Assembly (NCBI RefSeq): GCF_022539505.1
Contig: NC_061511.1
Span: forward strand, 37,995,144 to 38,059,143
DNA length: 64,000 nucleotides
Origin: Lolium rigidum
Lineage: Eukaryota; Streptophyta; Magnoliopsida; Poales; Poaceae
Direction of reading: 5' to 3'
Under the pieces are notes generated by a model, which saw only the letters and a program-made list of their open reading frames with translations, ran no database searches and had not been told where the DNA came from. Positions 22,599-33,070 of the stretch are shown here, one piece after another (position 1 is the stretch's first letter; each line of letters starts with the position of its first letter). Both the position numbers and the translations under genes were made by a program.

Positions 22599-25500
22599 CT
22601 ACACAAGCATTATATACAGTAGAATCATAAAGCTGCATCTTATGAACAAACAAGTCAGACAGCCAATGATAGTATTGCTCAGTCGAGATCAGAAACAAAA
22701 TATTGGAAACCACTATCTACCAATTATTAAGTCTATAGTAGTGCAACAAATTTAAGATCCTTGTTAAAATATTAAGCCTGAGTGAAAGGTGCTGTTATTG
22801 CATTGCTCATCAATAATCATGAAGGTAGGAGGGCTGTATATAGCCATATCAACTGAACTTTCTTCATATGCACATAGAAAGATAAAAAGACAGAAGCACA
22901 TCCCAATATAGTATACAAAAACGAATGTCTTAAAAGCAGAGAGGAACAAGGATGAACACCTGTCTTGGTTTAGCAATAAGATTTACTGACTCTACTACAT
23001 CACTAGCCGCATTTCCTTCATCAAGATGATCATTGCACAAATTATCATCATCCCAAGGTCCAGATGCCATAAAGTCATCATTGTTGTCCCTTGAATCATC
23101 TACAAGGATGGGGCAAAGGTGCCATGGTTACCATCATATCAAAAAGAGATAGGTGAGCATTGTTTTAGCAGAATCATATCAACAGGAATATAGGCAGTCC
23201 ACAGTTGGCACTCTGAAGACATAACCTAGTATGAGACCTAGCTCTGTTGACATTACAGTGGATTATGATAATGCCATTCATCTATCCAGCTTTTGCCTAT
23301 TTTACCTTCTTAGCCAAGTTTTTTACCTCTGCTCCGGCAGCAGATTATAGTTCAGCACAGCACAGTTCGTCAACTGCAAACAGAGCCCTAGTTCTAATAG
23401 GATCCTACCTAAAATCTGTCATTGTCTAAGAGATTAAATCTTGCTTGGATTATGCTAAATAAAAGATTAAAACCTAAAATCAAAACCAGTGATTTCAGAC
23501 TGAAACATAAATAATACAATATGATCGACAGCACAGTTTATTTAGGGAACAACTTGAACTTGAAAAGATATCAGAAACAAAAAGGAACTAGAGGAAAGCA
23601 ACACAAATAGTGAAAATTAAAGCTAATATATTTTTTTAGAACAGCAATGTCTACCAAGGACCTCTAACAAATACCAGGAAGGGAAATACTCAATTTAAAT
23701 AAATAAAGCGAGAATGTAGCAAAATTTACCAAGTGGTTTTCTTCTTTTCCGAGCCAGGCACTATAAAAAGATCAATAAGTTATTACAATAAACCTTAGAT
23801 CCATATTAAGAATATTTTTCATGAAAAGTTAGAATTACCAGAACATCTGGAAGAAGAAATAATTTAACAAGACTTTCAGGTTGGTAATGACAATCCACTG
23901 GAAGTTTATTGTTGCAGCTACCCTTATTTGCAGGCAGCAGCAAAGATTTCGGGTTCTTGGGAGGTGCAAACACATTTTCCATCTCATATTCCAATGCATT
24001 GGTGAAATCGATATCAGGTTCCTCTTTGCCTCGTTTTTTCTTTGTCTTTTTTGCTACATCCAAATCACCAGATGAAGTCCGGGCAGTCTCGAGATCTAGA
24101 TGAAGGTAAACTCCAACATTAAGCAAGCCAGTCTGAAATGGAACAACAAAAGAAAACAGGACTAGCTGCACAGATTTACCTTTAGCTTTTCGATATTTCC
24201 AATGCTCAGGTCCAGCCCAAGCATTTGTTTTTGACGAAAAGCCCATGCCAAGTGACAATAGATCTGTAATTTTCTCGAACCTTCGGTCTACATCAGGACC
24301 ATCGGGGTCTTGAAAAGTGTACTCATCGGTTCCCTGATACACCAATACAGTCAAGACAACCAGAGAATCAGGTTTGGAGCTCTAAGGTTGTAACAAACTT
24401 TAAATGTTTTTCAACAGAATAATTGCCTCTGCACAACCCTAAGGCCATCTACAATGCAAGGTGTTTAGAAAAGTAAACAAGTTTTAAATTAGGCACCACA
24501 GCTTATTTATGCAAGGAAAGTGCTTAATTAGGCACCTCCACTGTAGAAATATGCACTGGTGCTTGAGAAAAGAACTGGTTTATATTGTAAGCACCTTGCA
24601 CTGTAGATGGCCTGGAAGTGGGTATTTTCACCAGAAGAGGAATAATCATTTGTAGGCATAAGATTTAACAACAAAAGAAATGCTTGTGTGCAAGCTACAA
24701 AATATATGAATCAATAAGTCTACTGGATGACAATGGACTTAGCTCACATATTTTCAAATGCTCTTTCTGTTTCAAAATACTAGATGCCTCGTTAGAGTTG
24801 GGAAACAATAATTAACAGTTTGAGTGAGATGTACATATTCCCATTCAATTATCGCCATGTCCATCTCTATTCTCTACCAAGGAATTAAATTACCCTGTGT
24901 CATCTTAAAAGCAACACATGCAATGCAAGTAGAAGAAACTAAAATGGAATCTAGTTTGAAACCGAGGACGTACATAACACACAAGTAGACAACAGATGTT
25001 CCCCTCAGAAATGTAGCTATGTTCTGTATGTAATTTTGTCAAGTTTACAAGTACCTCTTCGTAGTTTGTTGAGTTGAAATTCATCGAATTGCCGTTTTCA
25101 TCATATGCAACATCCTGATCATTGCCGCCACCAAAATCCCATGTTTCACAATCAGATCGCATGTTGTCATCATTCTCGCTGTTATTACTGTCAACCATCT
25201 GATCTTCCATCACTGGCATTTGCCCGGAAGATGCATCATGTGATGGCCTTTTATTTTCTTCATCAAACTGAGCCACAATATCCCTCAAGGTAGGAGAGAT
25301 ATCATTGCACAGAGGCATGTGAACTATCATTTGCTCAATTTGTTCTATCAAAAAAGTAGCAACTTAGTGAAAAACGCATTGGGAGCAAGATGTAAAGATC
25401 ATTCACAGCAGAATGACAGACTGATATTACCTTTAGCAAATGAAAGTTCAATCACCTCAGCCTTCTCTTGGATATCAGATAAGATAAATTTGTCTGGTGC

Positions 25501-27187
25501 TTCAAACGAATCAAAAAGCACACGGCAACTGCCATACACTCCAAGATTGTACAATAAGAGACCCTTCGCTCCACCTTCATCAAACTGAGCCGTGGTCTGG
25601 TGGTATAAAGGATCCACCGTGAAGGCAACTAGAAGTGCAAATAAAAGATCTTATGATTTCAGCCCAATGATCAAATAAATATGACCTATAGAAGCACAAA
25701 GAGAAAAGGCTTGGAACATACCATCAAACTTCTTCACATTAAGAGCCTCAAAAGAGGACTCCAATGTCGAAGCAGGTGAAATCTGCACAGACAAAACATC
25801 GTAAGCAAAATAACAAATAAGTAAAATAAAAGAAATTCAATAATCAGCTCAAAGATATGTACCCTCTTATCCGCATCCTTTTTGTTGATGCCTTCCTGTG
25901 CAGGCTCTGCATCGCCACCCTCTCCCAAATCTTCAATGACAATTACCGAATCAGGACATTGGGATGTAGAAATGTAACTTATATTTTCAACATTTAATTG
26001 TGAACATGAAGTTAAAATTTTACGGTAAGCAGCTAAGGAATTCCCCAAATACTGCCGTGAGAATATAAAGGCAACAAGATGTACAAAATTCAACCAATGC
26101 CGTTCTCGGAAGGTTGATACCCATCTAAAGTGCACACTCCTTGTAAACCAGTGTAATATAGTAATGTAAAGCTGAGCAATTTCCCAAGAAAATGGTAACG
26201 TGACACTATTTTATTGCCTTTGGACAAGAAAAAAAGATGAGCTAAAATCCTGACACTGCAGTTTTTTAATAGAAAACTTAAAAGATGTTTCTATTTTCCT
26301 TTGGATTTAGAACACGGTCTTCTTCAGTAAACCCCAAAATCCTTGGATTGCAACTTACTTCTGAGTTTCGTTTTACGATGTCTAGTGGTTTACAGTATAA
26401 AAGGGACAAATTACACTCCAAATTAGTTGTAAGATATTAGCAATGATAGTGGGTACGTACCAGCCTCTTCCCCCTTCCTGCACGGTTGATCCCACCGAGC
26501 ACCTTGTATGCCTCAGAGTGCACCGAATCCACACGCAGCGAATATATCTTCACACCCGCCTCCAGCGTGCAGCTAGCCTGGAACGAAAACCATGATTTTT
26601 TTTCCCCAAACATATTTTAGAAGAAAAGAAGAATAAATCTCCTCCCGATTTGATAAAGACTGGAAATGGAACATCTCAGCACACAACGCACTTTCTGGAA
26701 GTTAGTCTCGTCGTCATCCTCTTCCCCCGCCTGGATGATCTCGCTGAGGTGGTCGATGAGCCCCAGCTCCCACGTGTTCTTCTGGTTGATTTTCTGCCAA
26801 ATTTCGCGGAGGAGAGAAAAAACACAAGTTTAGTAAGAGCGAGGGAACGACCTAGGGTTTTGAAGGTGGGGAATACGTACGTACGTTCTCCGAGGCGAGC
26901 TTGATGCAGTTATGTAATAGGTCCATGACCTCGTCCCGGTTGAGGAGGTTGGGGTGTGGGGCCTTGGGCGCTAGCGTGGCGGCGAGGGAGCGCCGGCGTA
27001 CGGAGGCCGCGCGGGCCATAGCGCGCGCGCGGGCGCGCTCTTGCTGGTCGTCATTGGAGCCGAGCGGGAACGCCGGCGGCGGCGACTGCAGCAGCAGCAG
27101 CCGCGAACCGGCCGCCGTCCCACGGCCGAGAGGCGGGGTCGGCGCCGGCGGGGGGGCGGTAGCAGCGGCGTCCTCGGCTGGCGGCAT
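18756..27187 (-). CDS. CAP-H: Condensin complex subunit 2 (CAP-H, barren/kleisin)
   Basis: This is the kleisin subunit that bridges the SMC2-SMC4 heads of condensin I and acts in mitotic chromosome compaction. Thirteen exons (minus): 26885-27187, 26692-26793, 26457-26577, 25863-25930, 25722-25782, 25431-25628, 25055-25344, 24180-24333, 23839-24095, 23730-23760, 22960-23099, 21119-21229, 18756-18968. All phases agree and sum to 2049 bp (682 residues), the usual plant length. The N-terminal kleisin block has LLHNCIKLASEN joined to KINQKNTWEL. Family blocks follow: TLEAGVKIYSLRVDSVHSEAY, DPLYHQTTAQFDEGGAKGLL, SSKTNAWAGPEHWKYRKAK, FAPPKNPKSLLLP and CHYQPESLVKLF. The C-terminal winged helix has HLYFICLLHLANEHSL and LDEIDIYVPTS. 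The exon 3/4 junction is the least certain; I used the second of two GTAC donors. Large introns hold several transposons. Only about 160 bp separates the ATG from repeat R. Confidence 0.92.
19184..19429. mobile_element. Stowaway MITE in last CAP-H intron
   Basis: Inverted ends CTCCCTCCATCCACAAATAAG and CTTATTTGAGGACAGAGGGAG, flanked by TA on both sides (19182-19183, 19430-19431). It is 246 bp, AT-rich and without coding capacity, as expected for Tc1/mariner-type MITEs. Confidence 0.85.
19990..20891. mobile_element. Non-autonomous PIF/Harbinger element with GC-rich insert, in last CAP-H intron
   Basis: A perfect 19-bp TIR, GGGTGTGTTTGGTAGCCCG, occurs at both ends, flanked by the 3-bp TSD TTA (19987-19989, 20892-20894), the Harbinger signature. 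No transposase is present. The middle (20120-20640) is very GC-rich, exon-like and contains open frames on both strands with Pro/Ala/Arg low complexity. That fits a captured first-exon-like fragment, but no domain is recognised. A degenerate extra TIR copy (GGCTACCAAACACACC) lies at about 20791. Confidence 0.88.
21985..22105. mobile_element. Stowaway MITE in CAP-H intron 11
   Basis: 121 bp with ends CTCCTTCCATCCGAAGAAACATGTC and its imperfect inverse, flanked by TA (21983-21984, 22106-22107). Internal AGATACATCTAAATTTAGACAAAT words are typical of this family. Confidence 0.82.
22248..22681. repeat. Tandem duplication in CAP-H intron 11, second copy interrupted by a poly-A insertion
   Basis: A unit of about 194 bp starting GGTTCAAGCCATGAAGCAAAC occurs at 22248-22441 and again from 22442. 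The second copy carries a 38-bp insertion (22556-22593: nine bases plus 29 A) flanked by GCAAGCT on both sides. Confidence 0.8.
24442..24613. mobile_element. MITE in a CAP-H intron, TIR AGGCCATCTACARTGCAAGG
   Basis: 172 bp with about 22-bp terminal inverted repeats (AGGCCATCTACAATGCAAGGTG and inverse) between exons 7 and 8 of CAP-H. The TSD is not clear, so the superfamily (hAT-like or Harbinger-like) is open. Confidence 0.65.
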
Positions 27188-27346
27188 CTCGGGATGGACG
27201 GCGGCAAGGGAAAGGGGATCGGACTTGGGGAAATTGCTGCTTCGCGTGGAGTGGGTTGCGGTTGCCCTGGCGCTGGCGGGGGTGATTTCAAATTTTTGGG
27301 GATGCCGCTAAAAGAGCCCATCTCACGGGGCCACCCGTCCCACCCG
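27188..27346 (-). promoter_or_regulatory. Remaining CAP-H 5' leader/promoter
   Basis: Only about 159 bp lie between the CAP-H ATG and the start of repeat R copy B. The interval is GC-rich with one A/T run (27288-27297). No TATA box is evident. Any further promoter function would have to come from repeat DNA. Confidence 0.5.
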
Positions 27347-29546
27347 GCAAGTCACTCGTGGGCGGAGGAAGCACTGTCAGCATGTTGTTCTATCACACGT
27401 TTAAACACATTGCTAGGCAAAGTGGATCTGCATTGGTCTTCCGCCGGTATCACCTATATCGTAGGGTGATTTGCGTGGGCATTGACTTTTCTAGATCTAA
27501 TGTGGAAACATTCCGAGGGGATTCCTGCCCATATATATCTGAAAGCCGTGGTTCATTCTGGTCTTGACGTCAGATCAGTTTCTTTGTTGCCGATATCGCC
27601 GATGAAGACGTGGATACCGCCGATTGGGATGATCATGTAACAGGTGGGGCTTCTCCTAGCCGGAACCCAAGACTCGTCATTGGGGACGATGGGAACGTTG
27701 CCGGCGTAGAGGACGCACCCGATGGCGACAGTGTCGCCGGTGCCTGGGAAGGTGGACCACGCACGGATCCGCCCTCCAAGCGCCTCTTGCCCTACGGTGG
27801 GTACCAACTATCATTGTGTGAATGACGAGTATGCCATGGAGGGTACCTCACGGCATGGAGAGAGAGGTGGGCGAAAGGCGGGAATCTACACTGATGGTGC
27901 GACACAAGTTACCCAGCTTCAGATCTCGCAACGGTGGCAAAACCCTGCGTCTTTGCTACAATTCACTATAAGGGCAACAAGTGGGCGATTACAATGAGAG
28001 GATTGGTTCTGCTTCAAGGGCTCCCTGGATCCGACTTATAAAGGCGCCAAGATCTAGGGTTTACAAGGAGTAGTCCATGTTGGGCTCTAATAGCGCTATC
28101 CTAACTAGGTACACAACTTGAGGTACACGTAAGGATCTAGATAACCAATGTCGGTACAGAACCAACTAACTATGTCGATGCGGATCCGGGTAGAGCCAAT
28201 CCATGAAGTATATCCACAATAGGTGGTGTGCTCCAAAGGGTGGCAAACGGAATATCGTCGGTCTCGAGCTCTGGGTGACAGGGGAGTAGGAGAGGATAGA
28301 TACGCTAGAGAGGACATGGGACGGGTGCTCAGCTGCGGGGTTAGCGGTGGCTAGCGAGATGTGTGTGAGAGAGCATGGGGTGAAAGAGGAGCGGGGATTT
28401 CACGAGGGTTTGTTAATTTCAGACGGGCCTAGTTGTCGGTGCTCAGAGGTGCGATGAAGAAATTGACGGGCCGGTTGCTTGGCAGGAAATAGAACACCAA
28501 AATTCTTATTAGGTAGTAGAGACTCGGCGGATTGATGGTCAAGGAATTCCTTGAATTTTGCACGGGGTAGCCTGGATAGACTAAGTAATGCGTGTTTTTG
28601 AATTTTCTATTGGTTCCGCTTATCATGTCATGTGAAATACATGACTCAGTCGGAAGAGGTCTAACCGTTGATGAGAGATCTCGCTCAGCTGACTAAATCT
28701 AGTCGTCAACTCGCCCCACGGTGGGCGCAAATGTCGTGGTTCTTTGATGACATTTGTCATTGAAGATGGCGTGAAGAGAGTAGGGTGAGTCGACATTGGA
28801 GAATCATGCCTAGATTTGGGCCTTTTTGGATGGGTGGGTCACCTTAGGTATGGCTGTGGTGCCCCGGACGGACCGAGGAGCGGGTACTCGTGTTAGGAGA
28901 GGCGTAAACTATGGTGTGCCTGCTGCGGTACGGGGGTGGGTCATTACGGGCCTGATTTGGCCCCAGTCGGGCCTGTGTGGGCCTAGTGTGTCCTTGCTGC
29001 TGCATCCGGTCACATATTGTCAACGGCGATGGAGGTCATTCCCTGCCGCATGCTACTAATGTCGTCCCTCGCCGGAGTCCCTTCTTCTCGATCTTGCCAG
29101 CCTCACAACATGGGCCATGGTGAGATGACAAAGGTGATTGGAAGACTGTGCTAACGTGTGGTGGTGGGTGGCAAGTTTTTTTGGTGCGCTTCAGATCATC
29201 CGGGGGTGTGGTTTTTTGAGTTTGGGACAAATTGTTGCCGTCTCAATAATGGCGTGTTGATGCTTGCGGGTATCGATATTCCTTCGTGAAGGCCGTGGTG
29301 TGTACCACTTCCCCGCTCCCCATACCATACCAGATGAAACCTTAGGATCAGTTCGGGCAGCTGCGTAGTTGTTGTTGCTACATGTCTTTGAGGTGATGCT
29401 CGTGACGTAGTGGTTCATGGTGCTAGGAACGTGGTGGGAATTTTCCCGGAGGGCAAAACAATTGCTAGCCATCTTCGTTTTCGTCGATCTAGCGATGTTG
29501 ACGTTGTTTCTTTTCCATTTTCTCTCTTTATTTCTTTTGGGCTTGC
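27347..29546. repeat. Repeat R copy B, second fragment (left of Copia insertion)
   Basis: Homologous and collinear to 3197-5450 of copy A (shared stretches such as CGGAACCCAAGA[T/C]TCGTCATTG and TGGGTGGGTCACCTTAGG). It is interrupted at CTTGC (29542-29546) by the Copia at 29547-38023 and continues at 38024. No intact gene is present. Confidence 0.8.
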
Positions 29547-31262
29547 TGTTGGAGATATGCCCAAGAGGTAATAATAAATTAGTTATTGTTATATCTTAGT
29601 GTTCATGATAAATGTTTGCATCCCATGCTATAATTGTATTAACCGAAACATTGATACATGTGTGTTATGTAAACAACAAGGAGTCCCTAGTAAGCCTCTT
29701 GTATAACTAGCTTGTTGATTAATGGATGATCATGGTTTCGTGATCATGAACATTGGATGTTATTAATAACAAGGTTATGTCATTAGGTGAATGATATAAT
29801 GGACACACACCCAAATAAGCGTAGCATGAGATCAAGTCATTAAGTTCAACTTGCTATAAGCTTTCGATACATAGTTACCTAGTCCTTCGACCATGAGATC
29901 ATGTAAATCACTTACACCGGAAGGGTACTTTGATTACATCAAACGCCATTGCGTAAATGGGTGGTTATAAAGATGGGATTAAGTATTCGGAAAGTGTGAG
30001 TTGAGGCATATGGATCAACGAGTGGGATTTGTCCATCCCGATGACGGATAGATATACTCTGGGCCCTCTCGGTGGAATGTCGTCTGATTAGCTTGCAAGC
30101 ATGTGATTGGATCACAAGAGATGACATACCACGGTAACGAGTAAAGAGTACTTGTCGGTAACGAGGTTGAACAAGGTATGGAGATACCGATGATCGAACC
30201 TCGGACAAGTAAAGTATCGCGTGACAAAGGGAATCGGTATCGTATGTAAATGGTTCAATCGATCACTAAGTTATCGTTGAATATGTGGGAGCCATTATGG
30301 ATCTCCAGATCCCGCTATTGGTTATTGGTCGGAGATGAGTCTCGACCATGTCTGCATAGTTCACGAACCGTAGGGTGACGCGCTTAAGGTTCGATGTCGC
30401 ATAAGTAGATTCGGAATATGAGATGGAGACCGAAGTTTGTTCGGAGTCTCGGATGGGATCCGGGACATCACGAGGAGGTCCGGAATGGTCCGGAGAATAA
30501 GATTCATATATGGGAAGTCATTTTCAGGGTTACCGGAAAAGTTCAGGATTTTTCGGTATTGTACCGGAGGCTCTAGAAGGTTCCGGAGGGTACCATAGTG
30601 GGGCCCACCTATCCCGGACGACCAACATGGACCGGAGGGGTCGCATAGGCCCACATGGGCCATGCACACCAGCCCCCAAAGGCCCATGTGGCTGTACCAA
30701 GTGGATAAGATCAAATCCCTTGAAAATAGGGACTTAACTTGGGGGGAAGTTCCCCCCTTGTTTTGGCCGACCCAAAGGCTTGGAGGAGGGGCCAAGGCAG
30801 CCCCCCACGCCTATATAAGAGGGAGGGGAGGGCTGGGGCGCAGCACATCATCCCCCCAAGCCCTAGCCGCCCCTCTCTCCCTCCTCCTTCTTGCGCAGGC
30901 TTGGCGAAGCCCTGCAGGAATTTCTCCTCCACCTCCACCACCACGCCGTTGTGCTGCTGGGATTCCGAGGGGATCTACCACACCTCCGCTGCCCGCTGGA
31001 ACGGGGAGAGGACGGGCTTCATCGACACCGTACGCACGACCGAGTACGGAAGTGCTGCCGGATTGCAGCACGGGATGATCGACTACATCAACAACGAGAT
31101 CTAATCTCGTAGGCTTTGGAAATCTTCGAGGGTTAGTCTCACATGATCTTCTCGTTGCTTCGATCTTGGTAGATTAGATCTTGGGTGTTCCATAGATTAG
31201 ATCTTGGATTTATTCGTCTTGCGGTAGGAAAATTTTTGTTTTCTATGCTACGAACCCCATCA
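29547..31262 (+). repeat. 5' LTR of Angela-like Copia
   Basis: TGTTGGAGATATGCCCAAGA ... CGAACCCCATCA, 1716 bp, with the PBS immediately downstream. Contains a TATA box at about 30812. Confidence 0.93.
30812..30819 (+). promoter_or_regulatory. TATA box in 5' LTR
   Basis: CTATATAAGAGGGAGG lies in the usual position of the Copia LTR promoter, with an identical copy in the 3' LTR at about 37573. Confidence 0.6.
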
Positions 31263-32059
31263 GTGGTATCAGAGCCATGTCTATGCATAGATCTGTTGCA
31301 CGAGTAGAACACAATGGTTTTGTGGGCGTTGATGCTTTTGTTGCTTTAGTTTGTGTACTTTGCATCTTGCGGGATGGTGGGATGAAGCGGCCCGGGCTAA
31401 CTTTACATGACCGCGTCTCATGAGACTTGCTCCACGCTTGACATGCAACTTGTATTGCATAAGTGGCTTTGCGGGTGTCTGTCTCTCCCACCATAGTGAA
31501 GATCCAATTTACTCTTTCTATTGACAACACTAGTATCACCGTTGTGGTTCATGTTCGTAGGTAGATTGGATCTTACTCGAAAACCCTAAACCACGTAAAA
31601 TATGCAAACCAAATTAGAGGCGTCTAACTTGTTTTTGCGGGGTTTGGTGATGTGATATGGCCATGATGTGATGATGATTATATTTGATGTATGAGATGTT
31701 CATTATTGTATTATGGCAACCGGCAGGAGCCTAATGGTTGTCTTTAAATTTGTTAAGACCTGCGTGTCTATTCATCATGTAATAGCTTTATTTCAAGTAG
31801 TTGTTATAGTAGCTATAAGTGATGGACAACCATGAAGCGGTGCCATGGACCTTGGTGCAATGCTGGTGATGATGGAGATCATGCTCATGTGCTTTGGAGA
31901 TGGAGATCAAAAGCACAAGAAGAAATGCCATATCATATCACATATTATGAATTGCATGTGATGTTAATCCTTTATGCATCTTATCTTGCTTAGATCGCGA
32001 CGGTAGCATTATAAGATGATCCCTCACATTAATATCAAGATAATAAAGTGTTCTCCCCT

Positions 32060-33070
32060 CGTATGCACCGTTGCTACAGTTCGTCGTCTCGAAACATCTC
32101 GTGATGATCGGATGTGATAGATTCTACGTTCACATACAACGGGTGTAAGACATGTTGCACACGCGGAAATACTTGGGTTTGCTTGGCGAGCCTAGCATGT
32201 ACAGACATGGCCTCGGGACACAAGAAACCGAAAGGTTGAACACGAGTCATATGGATGATATGATCAACATGTTGATGTTCACCATTGAAGCTACATCATC
32301 TCACGTGATGATCGGTTTTGGTGTAGTGGATTTGGATCGTGTACCACTTAACAACCATGAGGGATGTTGTATTAAGTGGGAGTTCATTAGTAATTAGATT
32401 AAAACATGAACTAATTATCATGAACATAGTCTGAATAGTATTTTGAATTAAAGTTTGTAGAATTGGCATCCGTTTTCTACCATGCGCTAGTCTTGTAATT
32501 GAGATAGAAATACTGTTAAGTCTGACAAGTAACTTTACGGACTGGTACCGTATTGTTAAAGAATCAAGATATGATTAAGTCCTAATGCAAACTTTTAGTA
32601 AACCTCACATTGATGATTCAAAGAGCAATGGTTTCAATTAGTACAAAATCATCTTGTCTCCATGAAACTTGAAGTTCAAATCCGTTTGAAAAGTAAGGAG
32701 CTGAAAATTTTGTTTTCAGAAATAAGCGAGGTATGAGATATATGTGATATCTAAGACCTTATTGCAAGATGATAGAATATAATCTAGTGAGACTACATAA
32801 ACTCATAAGTTTTATGGGAATGTACGAAGGTTGAAGACGCCACGCGTCCCAATCCTCCAACTAAGTTGGGCACTAACGATATTCGCATATCCATGAAGTG
32901 ATCGTCCTTAGTATGCACCGTTGCTAAGACTCGTCGTTTCGAAGCATCACGTGATGATCGGGTGTGATAGATTCTACGTGTGCATACAACGGGTGCAAGC
33001 CAGATTTGCACATGCGAATACTGAGGTTAAACTTTACGAGCCTAGCATGTACAGACATGGTCTCGGAAAG
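32060..33070 (+). repeat. Internal duplication within decayed Copia
   Basis: A block of about 165 bp (TATGCACCGTTGCTA ... GAGCCTAGCATGTACAGACATGG) occurs at 32061-32215 and again at 32911-33062, about 850 bp apart, with noticeable divergence between copies. Confidence 0.7.

Noticed and set aside
30662..31112. Several 70-140-codon frames, repeated at 37414-37865
   Set aside because: Lie in the two LTRs of the Copia element; LTR leader sequence, not genes.
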